64,000 bases of DNA. Source: Ciona intestinalis (Eukaryota; Chordata; Ascidiacea; Phlebobranchia; Cionidae). Where the stretch lies: the NCBI RefSeq assembly GCF_000224145.3, contig NC_020172.2:5976983-6040982 (forward strand). Direction: 5' to 3'. Of the stretch, positions 23,501 to 34,700 are shown one piece after another. The notes under the pieces are model-generated. The model saw nothing but the letters and a program-made list of their open reading frames with translations. It ran no database searches and was not told where the DNA came from. Both the position numbers and the translations under genes were made by a program. The first letter of the stretch is position 1, and every line of letters begins with the position of its first letter.

Positions 23501-26492
23501 TTCTATTCTATATGGGTGAGGTCCTACAGTGAGGCATGCCATGGGACCTGGGATTTAGACCAGAGTTGACCCATTACCCCAACATTGTGTATGCACATTC
23601 TATTCTATATGGGTGAGGTCCTACAGTGAGGCATGCCATGGGACCTGGGATTTAGACCAGAGTTGACCCATTACTTCATAATTACTGAGTAACAACTATA
23701 GTTATGTATTTAATGTTGCACAAAACATACACACCTGGTGAAAGTACCAAGGTACAATCTAAATAGAAACTACCCAACTTATTGTTAGCATTATCATATT
23801 AATATAATGAAGTATCAAAGCTAAATCTGCCACAAAGCTTATGGTTATTGCAGGCTTGCTGGTTATACGAGCTTTATACAACAAGAATATACTCTACTGT
23901 CCCTACTATATACCTGTTGCTTGTAAAACATCAACAATTTAATATTTAATGATAATATCTTAACTTGCAATGTTTTGTGGAAAAACATCCAAATTATCCA
24001 CATATGCATAAGATTACATGAACATCCCATTTTACCCATAATTCATTGGGTAAAACATAGATATCTCAGTAAAACCAGTGAAGCATGACTCGACGGGGAG
24101 CAGTGGTGCCAAACCAAGTGTATCGGACATAGAAACTAACGGTCACAATTCTGAATCGGACATCACTGAAAGTAGATAGAACACGAGTGTGATGTCACAG
24201 ATACCTTTGTTATTTTGTTTGTGTCGTAGAGAAACAGTTAGATCACCATGCACTGAGTTTTTTTTCTATCTGGGAACACTTTTTACTTTAAACCACTTAT
24301 TACTTGGAAACACTGTTTTTGTGACATTTTCTATCTGGAAACACTGTTGCACAATTTTTTTTGGTTTTCTTTGTGTAAACACTTTTTTATTTTTAACTGG
24401 AAACAGTTTGATATTTTTCATCTGGAACCACTGTTATTTTTGACCTGGAAACACTGTTATTTTCACACAGACCCACGCTCTTCAGCATCTTCACGAACGA
24501 CCGTCGCGCCTCAACGAATCCCTTCTGCTTCATCGGCCGCAACCAATCAGGAGCTTTCAGCGCTCCGTCTAGAACTTGAGGAACAAAAAGAACAGGTGAA
24601 ATAATGTTTCTATGTCAAGTTTTCTACAGCATTGTCAGCCATTCTTCCCCAGTGTTGCCGACTATTTTTCATTTTTTCTAATATTGCCGTTTATTTTTAC
24701 AGCAGGCCTATTTAGTTTTCAATTTTCCCAGTGTTTCCAGTCAATTTTTTTATTTCTTTTTTTAAGTATTGCCAACAAATTTCTTCAGTGTTGCCATTTA
24801 TTTTTAGAACCGTGAGTTCCAGTCATCAGTGGAAGCACTGGAGAAAGAGCGAGATTTTTACTTCGGAAAACTCCGCGATATTGAGATGATATGTCAGGAG
24901 GTTGAACAGCAGGAGGAGATGGGCGAAGATGTGAAACTACCGTTCAATAAAATCACTACTGTGTTATACGCTACTGAGGTAAAGGGGGTGATATATTGAT
25001 ATAAATGTCATATGGTTGGTGTATACACTGTACTTCTGCTACCAGCCATAATGTAAATACAACATTACAGTAGGCATACATAGTTGATGTTATTTTGCTG
25101 TTGTTGCCATGTTTCTATTCTATATGGGCTGGGTTTTCGCATTGTATGATACGATATAGATATGCATTCTGCTGTTGTTGCTACCAGGGTTATATACGAC
25201 ATGGGTGAGGTTCTTGTAGATGACATAGCATTAAACCACCCTGTGTAACAGCACTGGATGTGTTTAATATAAATTTGATAAAAGATAAAGAATTTTTAGA
25301 AGAGGCAGCTTTGGTGCATTAGAAGGTTTTACACTATCAAGTAGTTACTAAGTTAGCTTGCTAGTTGGATGTTTTATTAAAAGTTGAGATATCTTTAAAC
25401 ATTTCAGGGCCATTGGTCCAATGAGGCAGATGAGCTGAGTCATCATAATGAGGGAATGAGTCAGCTAAAAGTTGGAGAAAATGCCGAGTCAGAAACTTTC
25501 TAAGTAAATGCAGGGGTGTGTGTATTAGACCAAGTAGACCTAGGGGTGTGTGTATAAGTAAATAGAAAAAAACGGCCAAACTGTAAGACATCATCGGGGT
25601 TTTGTTTCACCCCCAAAAAAAGTTATTATATTACATTTGCCTGGTAGCAACAGCAGAAGGTTATTATAAGTCTTATTAAGTGCCGGCACATAAGTGTTTT
25701 AGAAAAAGCAATTTATAGTAGGGTGGGGGAAGATGGGACACCTTTTCGTTTAGTTTTCTCTTTCCATTTGGTAGGAAACAAAGAACATTCAATGAATTAT
25801 AAAACCGTATCCTCACGACTTCCACAGACCGTTGTTAATTGTTTAAAACACGATCAGGCTATTTGGATATTATGTGTTAAAGGTGTCCCATCTTCTTCCA
25901 TCCTACTATATATTGAAATGTATTGGTTGTGTTGGGAGATTGTATTATTGTTCATGGTAGGTTCCCACTATTTTAATATAACAATAATTTAATAATAACT
26001 TTTATTTAACTCCTCGATTACAATATTGAAGATTTATAAAAAGTTTAAATGAAAAGACAGGATATAGCAACAAAACCACAGTTGTTGAAACACACTTACA
26101 GTTAAAAACATATTTACATTTAACTGGAAAAAAGGCGTGGTCGCTACACCTAGCTAACAAACAAGCCATTTACTTTAATTAAGTTAAACTTCTAATATGT
26201 TGCAATAAATTGTAGCGATTGTTAGCTTACATATGTGGTGAGTCAACAACATAGTCAGCTCTAGTTCAGGGTGTTCACCATTCTAAGTTTTTTATTCTCT
26301 TTATCTGCTACACCAAAAGTTTACCCAGTTTAGTTGTTGTTTACTGCTTGTTTGCAGTAAATTGTTTATTCTTTTTGTGCTTAGTTGATTTTAATATGTT
26401 CATTCTATTATTTTATATTATTTCTGTGGCAACAGGAAGGTTTCGAGGCCCCCGAGGATGATTTGGACGGCAACCCTGAAGACGAATATTGA
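20538..26492 (+). CDS. MAPRE: EB1 family microtubule plus-end-binding protein (8 exons)
   Basis: Autonomous tracker of growing microtubule ends that recruits CAP-Gly and SxIP proteins. Exons: 20538-20700, 21162-21268, 22393-22485, 22874-22985, 24079-24171, 24471-24595, 24808-24978, 26436-26492; total 921 nt, 306 aa, all phases consistent. Calponin-homology domain: [55 protein letters not shown] Ser/Pro-rich linker follows, then the coiled-coil/EB homology region ([34 protein letters not shown]) and the acidic tail ending DEY, the EEY/F-type signal for CAP-Gly domains. Exon 5 ([14 protein letters not shown]...) is a symmetric phase 1-1 linker exon that could be skipped without a frameshift. 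The exon 4 acceptor is the last of four duplicated acceptors. Copy number of MAPRE genes in this genome is unknown, so the paralogue number is left open. Confidence 0.94.
22679..22873 (+). repeat. 50-bp tandem repeat carrying the EB1 exon 4 acceptor
   Basis: Four units of 50 bp (GGTTGTTACTTGTTGCGTAA, CCATATGCATTATGACATCA, CAGGGCC). Each unit contains TATGACATCACAG followed by GGCC, the exact acceptor used for exon 4 at 22874, where GGCCAG codes for GQ before DYDAKY. The first three would run into a TAA within nine codons. Confidence 0.92.
23129..23675. repeat. 97-bp tandem array (SINE tail 2) in EB1 intron 4
   Basis: One degenerate and about four good units with CACATTCTATTCTATATGGG, GTGAGGTCCTACAGTGAGGC and CCATGGGACCTGGGATTTAG. 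Confidence 0.88.
24270..24470. repeat. Degenerate CTGGAAACACTGTT repeats before EB1 exon 6
   Basis: Eight or so imperfect phrases of the form TATCTGGAAACACTGTTATT lead into the acceptor TTTCACACAG at 24470. On the minus strand this is the CAGTGTTTCCAG word of the VPS41 array at 14085. Similar CAGTGTTGCC phrases fill intron 6 (24620-24800). Confidence 0.6.
25716..25910. mobile_element. Palindromic MITE (family A), reverse copy
   Basis: AGTAGGGTGGGGGAAGATGG at the left and GTGTCCCATCTTCTTCCATC at the right; the inner part is in the opposite orientation to the copy at 3546. EB1 intron 7. Confidence 0.78.
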
Positions 26493-26762
26493 TCTGGCAA
26501 CACTGCTGCTTTTTTCCATCTGGAATCACTGCATATTTCCGGGTTCCTGTAATTTTAGAACAAAAATTAGCGAAAATAATCGATTAGTTTTGTAGCCAAA
26601 CTAATTCCTATTTCAGCATGATGGCGCAATAATGGTGTCTGTTATGTTCCATTGTCTTCGACACGCCTGGTCGGTCACGCATGTTTGTGGTTTCTATGTT
26701 GTACTATCGTTCATAGAAACTCTGGTATTTTTCCCAATGTTTGTTTGTTACCCAACAATGTT

Positions 26763-26768
26763 AATAAA
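26763..26768 (+). terminator. Poly(A) signal after EB1
   Basis: AATAAA about 270 bp past the TGA at 26490-26492, the first clear signal downstream of the gene and just before a SINE-tail array. Confidence 0.45.
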
Positions 26769-26828
26769 ATGTTTCTTTGTTACAAATCTGGGTTTTGTGT
26801 CAATCTTTAGTTTGAAACTGACAGCTGT

Positions 26829-27175
26829 TTGTATAAGAACGTATATAACTTGTTTATCCTCGCATGGCGGTGCAACGACAGTCGTTATAACACGGGTGTT
26901 CTGTTTCATACACCTTGTGCCCGCTTACAAGTTACCACGTATGTAACTTATTTATCCCCGCATGGCGGGGCAACGACAGTCGTTATAACACAGGTGTTCT
27001 GTTTCATACACCTCGTGCCCGCTAATGAGTTACCACGTATGTAACTTATTTATCATCGCATGACAGGGTAACGACAGTCGTTATAACACGAGTGTTCTGT
27101 TTTACACAACGGTGGCAACATCGAGCCTTGGACCAGGTGTCTTCCAGTTACGCTAGTGGATAAATGTAACCGCAC
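26829..27175. repeat. 98-bp SINE-tail array plus SINE body fragment
   Basis: Three tail-1 units (TAACTTGTTTATCCTCGCAT, ACAGTCGTTATAACACGGGT), then ACGGTGGCAACATCGAGCCT, a truncated tRNA-like body on the minus strand. It closes the EB1 3' region. Confidence 0.8.
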
Positions 27176-28779
27176 ACAACATTTGATCAGAGTGTTTATA
27201 AACGGACTCTGCATTTGATGAAACTGCACGAAATATATAATAGGTTTTATCGGTAAAGTGACCGATATTATATATATATATTTTTTTTAAGGGACCGCTT
27301 TTATAGATATTACAAGGCCTTATTAACATTCTGTTACGCCCACTTTTGCTTATAATAATAAAATTAGACACTCGCACGCTTGCGCTAGAGAGTCTATACA
27401 AATCCCGCAAAAAAACTTTTTGGGCAAAAAAATGTTTTGAATGAAATTGACGTGCAGGAATTCGTCAATTACGTGACGTATGTGTCCGTTTTGTTAATGA
27501 CGTAATTAGTGATGATGTCACGCCTTCCGAAAGCGGAAGTTCCAAAGTTTTAACAAACGTGAATTTGGGAAGTTTTAGAATAACTTCTCGTTACTTGATT
27601 ATGACGTAATAAACGAAAGCGGAAGCAAGAAGTGAAATCAATTGTTTGTTCCTTCTAGAATTTTAATATTCTGTAACTTCGTGTCGTTGACAGGTATTTA
27701 AAGGTATAAGCAACGTTCTGAGTTAAGTTTAGAAATCCTTATATTAGTTGAAGTTGGTAAGTTTATAATTATAACGTCAGGGTGGGGCAGTTATAACCTG
27801 GTGGCTGGACAATTAGTTTTCTCGCCGCGATATAAGTTTAGAATCTGCGCTATTGTTGCTTAGGTGAGCCGATGTTAATGTATTTCGTTTGTCACTGATT
27901 ACTTGGTTTTAAAGGTCAGATTTTTGTGTCAAAAATTAACTTTGAAAATAAGTGAAAAAGTTAGTGGGACAAAGGTACAGGAGGTAGGTTTACTTATATA
28001 CAGATACAGTCATGTTTTTACCTTACGTAGTTTGTTTTATTTGGGGAATTTTGCTAATTTCAAATATATATATACAAAAAGTTTTCTACCATCAGATAGG
28101 GAAGAGGTATAGTAGCTGCTAGCTGGCTAATTAAGTTTATTAAATGTCTGATATTAATTATATATATTACAACTATAAGCACGAACTAATACAGGACTGT
28201 GCGACCTGTATCATAGGGGGCCAGGTATTAATTACTGGGTGAACCTGCGGGCCGTACTTTATTTAACATAGGTTTGCATGGACCCATAGGAGTTTCTTTT
28301 TTCTTTGATCTCTTATTTCCCTTTAGAAATATGGAGTTCGGACGCAGAAATGTCCTGAACTGCCATGTTAATTTATCACATCAATTATATTCAGTGAAAA
28401 ATATGCAACTGGGTTCGCGGGCTGCACAACTTTTCTGGCGGCATTTATCCCGCAGGTTGCACCCGCGTGATATATTATACGAGGATCCAGTGTTAAATAC
28501 CTCGTTGGTTGACGATTACTTCCTGTATTGCCGACACTCAACAATCTATTGTTTGTTCATATAAACTTTGTATATCTACGTTTTAAAAGTTATGCGACGG
28601 GTCGATTTATGGCCTTATTTTTATGCTGTGCCTCACTGGGGGATATTACACTTTAATAATATTTTTATTTTTAAGTTTTTAAAAACATTACAGAACAAGG
28701 CCCTTTATCAGTGTTCATGACATCATAATAAATTTACTGAAAAGAACAATGGTATTATGACGGAGTAATTTGGATTAAG
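27176..28779. other. Upstream region of the plexin gene
   Basis: About 1.6 kb without a recognised gene. At 27440-27615 there are several ACGT-core sites (TTACGTGACGTATG, AATGACGTAATTAG, TTATGACGTAATAAAC), a possible promoter or enhancer. At 28190-28560 there are hAT-like words (CAGGACTGTGCGACC) and a 96-codon frame that looks repeat-derived. Confidence 0.5.
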
Positions 28780-31700
28780 ATGAAAATGTTGGAAACTACG
28801 TGCACATTGCCGTGGAAATATTGTGGAAAGAAGGCGTCCCATATTTGGTCACTAAGTTGGAAAATATTTGTCGTTTTTCTAATTTCATTCTCGTTAATTC
28901 AAGCTGTTGCTGGGGTTGAAAAATATGTTTTCAATAAATCGAACTGCGACTCGCAGAAATGCGAACTTAACAACTTTGCAATTGATATGTCGCTTAATGG
29001 GAATATTTACGTTGGGGGGAGGAACAGACTTTATCAGTTAACGCAGCAACTACAGCTCAGAAGGACTGTGGTGACCGGTCCCAAAACTTCAAGTGGTGCG
29101 CTGGTCGACAATGTTAACAAAATAATCCTTGTGGATCCTGACCCCGCCATGAACCGACTAATCATTTGTGGCACCAGCGCGCACGGTGTGTGCGAGTTGC
29201 GCCAGAAAGGTAACATCGCGCGACTTTTGAGCACTTCGGACACAAACAACACGAAGACGTGGCAATACGTCGCCGGGGGCGAACACCAAACAACCGTGGC
29301 CTTCATAGCCCCATCTAGTGACTCGTTTCTCTACGTTGGCTCGTCGAAAACTAAATTCGACGAACCAAATTTATTATCAGATGACGTTTTCTTCACGATT
29401 GCGAAACGGATCTTAACCGAGAACAATCGCGACCCTTCCATGTTTTCCATCGCTGTCGACCAAGATGTGTATTCCGGGCTCGGGGTGTTGATGAATTATG
29501 AGGATTATGCAGCCAAGGATTACAGGGTGAACTTTGTTTATGGGTTCGCTGGTACGCACACCGGTTACTTTGTCACCACCCACCCCAACACTGCACAACC
29601 ACCGTATACAGAATACAATGAAGTGACTTATATCTCGCAAATCTGCCTCAAGAACTCATACAGAATGGGATCATACATGGAGCTTCCATTGGAGTGCAGA
29701 AAGGATGGGATCGTGTATAAAGAGGCCATCGCTGCTAGCACCAATAAAGTAGATCGTCGATACGCTGAACAACTTAACCTAAGGGTTCAAAACAAACCAG
29801 TGAATGTCGTTATGATATCTTTCAAGCAACCAAACCATCGTAGAAGCGTGGTTTGTGTGTTTCCGCTGCAGGAGGTGGAACGTAGGTTCGCGCAACTTGT
29901 ACGAGGTTGTCAGATGAAAAGTCGGACATCTGACCACGCTACGGTTATACCATGGGTGAAGCAGTCAGGGCTCAGTGTGGAGGGGTGAGTGATGTGTATT
30001 ATTATCCTACAAGACAACCATTATGTTTTAGGATTCTTTCTATCTGGGTGAAGTCTTTATGTTTTATAAAACTACAAACAAATAAAATGTTTTATAAAAC
30101 TACAACAATCTAGTGAAGTCGGTCGCGCCTTTTATCCAAAACATTGTTAATTTTTTTATCAATAAGCTTGTTTTAACAACTGTTGTTTTACCGTTACTAC
30201 CTGTCTTTTCGCTTTTGTAAACTCTCCCGTTTTCGTTATCGTGACCGAGAAGACAAAATAAATTTCAGTCACATACAAAATAAAAAGTAACTTTAAAATT
30301 TCTCGATATTTTTCTAGAACTTTGACATTGACCCATCGAAAGAAGTTTGCCAGCATTCCCCGGCTGTTTGGGAAGTTACCCACTTCCTCCAGGACCCCAC
30401 CGTGTGGTCACGTGACGCAGTGTATGAAAGCGAACGCACGATAACCGCGATAGAGTTCACCAAGTTTATGTCGCAACCCAACGATCATACCATCGTGTTT
30501 ATGGGAACTGATAATGGGAATCTTTTGAAGGTGATTATTGTTTGGTTAATTCACAATTGTTTGTTTAAACCAAAGAGGTTTTCAATAGCGTAAAAGAAAT
30601 TTATTTAGCAAAAACTTTAAGTGTATGTATGTTTCAAAAATTCCTATTTTGATGCAAAAATGTTTTTACCCCCAAAAATTTTAATTTTAAATACAAGATG
30701 GGTTTATATTATTTCTATACCCACAGTTCCGCATGGATACACAGTCGGTTTACGAAACCGTCCCGATTGACCCCGGCCACCCCGTAACCTCGTTGAAACT
30801 CGGGTGGGGTGATTATTCAACGACTCAGCTAATATACGGGATGACTCGTAACAAATTGGTCGCATTGCCGCAGTTTAATTGCGAGCAACACACCTCGTGT
30901 GGCGAGTGTTTGGCTGCGTCCGATCCTTTTTGTGGGTGGTGTACCATTGAAAGCAAGTGAGTACATTGGTTATATAAAGTACGGTATATAATATATATAT
31001 TATTTGTCACTTAGTTTACAATTCGTTACGACTTGCAAAACATAGTAATTTTGACAACTGATTTTTCAAGCCATCAACAAAATAATAATGGTAAATTTTT
31101 AAGCTTTGCGGGATAGCAGGCAAAAGTAGGAAAATAGTTATTGCTGTTCACCTGAGCCTGAGGGAAAATAAAATAACTAATTCACATCATGGTAGCAGAA
31201 GTAACAGAAAAACTTGTATCACCCGATTCACCCCGGTACTCTAACCCCCACCCCCACAGATGCTCCTCCACCGGAAACTGCAAACAATCGAACAACGTTA
31301 ACTTCGTTTTCTTCCAAAACTCCGAGACAGGGGGCTGTCCCACTTTAACCCCACAAACCCCAGAACCCCTACATTTCTCGGTGTCTTCAACTGCCCCGAC
31401 TAAAAAGGTATGTGTCGTGTTTTATACAATGTTTATTTTATGCTTCAGCTTATGTGCCTGGCTTAGTGTCAAAATATTTACTTTTTGGCTTTTCTGCTTT
31501 AAAAACATTAGTTTTATTGCAACGTTTTGTTTTATGAACAGCTGAGAACTATATAATTATATAAATACGCAACGCTAAACCGACTCTATAAATAATATAA
31601 ATACAAAACCTTGGAATAATTTTGCGTTTTTATACCAGAAGACTAAAAGTTTTTACTTTAAACCATGCCCGGCAGCAGAAGTAACATCTTACAAATTATT

Positions 31701-34700
31701 CTGCTGCCCCATTTACTAAGAATAGTTAAAATTTAATGTAGAAATCGACTTTTCTGCTGCAAATATGTAAATTGTATTTTACGAATTTACTGCTTCAGTA
31801 TTGATATGTATTTTTATTTTATTCCAAATGTTAATTCTACCAAATGACAAGACATTAGTCCCAAGTTGGTATATAATAGAATTAACATATTTGTACTAAA
31901 GGGGCAAATTATATATTAAACTATGCTTATGATGCCATGATGAAATAACACCTTGTGTGTAGCATATACTTGCTGGTTAAGGTTGCCGCGCGTTTCTCCT
32001 CAACTTAAATTCCCCAAGCGTTAATAAGTAACCAAATACCAGGTTTATGAATGACTGATTTTACCTGTCGCGTTTGTTTGTTGTCTGGTGTAATAGGAAT
32101 TACATTGTTTGTGTTTTAGTTTGGGGACAATAAATATAACTTAACTTATATAAACACTTGTGAAAAGTGGTGCAACTAATTCATCGTTATTGTTTTGTTG
32201 ACATATTGTAAAACTAGCTAAAACACTGAAGTGTCGGTCAAATACAACTTAACTTATATAAACACCTGTGAAAAGTGGTGCAACCAATTCAAGGTTATTG
32301 CTTTGTTGGCACTTTGTAAAATTAGCTGGCAAAAATACTGAAGTGTCGGTCAAATACAACTTAACTTATATAAACACCTGTGAAAAGTGGTGCAACCAAT
32401 TCAAGGTTATTGTTTTGTTGACACCTAATGCCCCCAAAGTATCATATATTATATTCATTGTCGCTTAAACCATACAGCTCATATCATGTGACAAGATTAT
32501 CTCTAATTTTACCTCATAAAGAATTTCCATTGTTGTCATTGTGATGTCATAATCCACATTCCATGTTCATTGTTACTTAACAAACAAATCCATTCCACAA
32601 TTTTAAACAAGGAATTTTAAATTTATAAACCAAATTTTATTTATGATGTAATAATATAAATTAATTGTTTAAATTACCCTTTAAAAAACTTTCTTTATTG
32701 TTTACGAGGTAATTTGTTTATTTTTAAATGTAGTAGGGTGGGGTAAGATGGGACACCTTTAGCACATAATCTCCAAATACTGGATCAAGTTTTAAACAAT
32801 TAACAACAGTCTATGATAGTCGTAAGGATAAAGTTTTATACTTTTTTGAATGTTCTTTGTTTGCTACCAAGTGGTACGAGAAAATAGAATGAAAAAGTGT
32901 CCCATCTTTCCTCACCCTACTATATAAAGTAATTTGTTTAAATATTCATTTTAAACAATAAGTATTTTTTCCAAACCGAATCCACTATGAAGTATGGACG
33001 TTTAAACCACTTCAATAATCCATTGATTGTTTAAAGTGTTTATTGATTTTAATTGCCTTATATAACTCCATCCCAATATACTTTTAAATATAAGAGTTTG
33101 GGCAACATTTTAAAACAGGAGTGACATCATAAATGTTTTATCATCTTGGTTTTATAACAAACCAGTTTTTACCTTGATTAAAAATTCCATTGATTGTTTA
33201 AAGTGTTTATATTAATTGTCTTTAATTGCCCAAAACACCCCCACCCCAATCACTGTATGGATAATGTTGGGGATTAGCATGAATAACCTTAACTTATTTA
33301 TCTTTGCGTGGCTGAAAAACGACAGTCGTTATAACACGGGTGTTGTTCATACACCTCGTGCCCGCTTAATTGGTATTTTTTTTTGTTAATCAGTTAATCA
33401 ACTAAGTTAAACCATCTTTTTATTTTGACGTACACTTTTAAAAAGATTAATAATCACCCCCCCCAGGTTTTACTTGTCGGGGAAAACATTCCCTTTCCGA
33501 GTAAACTACGATACCGATGTCACTACGGAACGAGTTTCACCACAAACGCTAGAATCGACGCACAACGTAATAGAATCGATTGTGGGAAACCCCCTTCTAC
33601 TACGACAACCCCAATACCTGAGTCAGGTGAGTTTTATATGATTTCTATAAAATTGGATGGGTTTTATATAATTTCTATTTGTTCGTTACGGCTCAGCGGT
33701 TTAGCGCTCATCTCTAGATAAGATGATACAGGTTCAAGGCTCGTTACTGCTACCATTGTGGGCGTATGTGTCTTTGGGCAAGACACTTAACGACAATTGC
33801 AACCCAGTAGTCACTAATGTGTTGTAGCAGCTTAGGTGTTAACGTGTTTTATATATTTTCTATTTCTGTAAACTTAGGTGTGTTGTTTGTCCCCCAAATA
33901 ACCCCCTTTTACCAATACAACCCCTAACCCCCTTTCACCCCACAGGTTACCTAGTGATTCCCCTCTCCCTCACCCAGGAGGATGGCCCCGTCATCGCAAC
34001 CACCAATATAACATTGTACGAATGCAGTCATCATAAATCGTGGGTGTTTTATTGCTTACTGAAATGTCTCACAGTTATATTGTCATAAAACCAATCAACT
34101 CAGTGATTTTTGAATTTTTAGGCTCTTTGAATAACCATATACTNNNNNNNNNNNNNNNNNNNNNNNNNNNNNNNNNNNNNNNNNNNNNNNNNNNNNNNNN
34201 NNNNNNNNNNNNNNNNNNNNNNNNNNNNNNNNNNNNNNNNNNNNNNNNNNNNNNNNNNNNNNNNNNNNTGTATGGGAGTTGTGAGGATAAAGTTTTTTAC
34301 TTCTTTGTATGTTCTTTGTTTGCTACCAAGTGGTACGAGAAAATAGAATGAAAAAAGTGTCCCATCTTACCTCACCCTACTATATAAAGTAATTTGTTTA
34401 AATATTCATTTTAAACAATAAGTATTTTTTCCAAACCGAATCCACTATGAAGTATGGACGTTTAAACCACTTCAATAATCCATTGATTGTTTAAAGTGTT
34501 TATTGATTTTAATTGCCTTATATAACTTCATCCCAATATACTTTTAACTATAAGAGTTCGGGCAACATTTTAAAACAGGAGTGACATCATATGTTTTATC
34601 ATCTTGGTTTTATAACAAACCAGTTTTTACCCTGATTAAAAAATCCATTGATTGTTTAAAGTGTTTATATTAATTGTCTTTAATTGCCCAAAACACCCCC

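Noticed and set aside
28274..28564. 96-codon plus-strand frame before plexin
   Set aside because: Surrounded by transposon-end-like words, with no splice support or recognisable domain; likely repeat-derived.
33683..33760. Possible tRNA gene
   Set aside because: A- and B-box-like words are present but there is no convincing acceptor stem or anticodon arm, and many diverged copies share a common non-tRNA core: a SINE.
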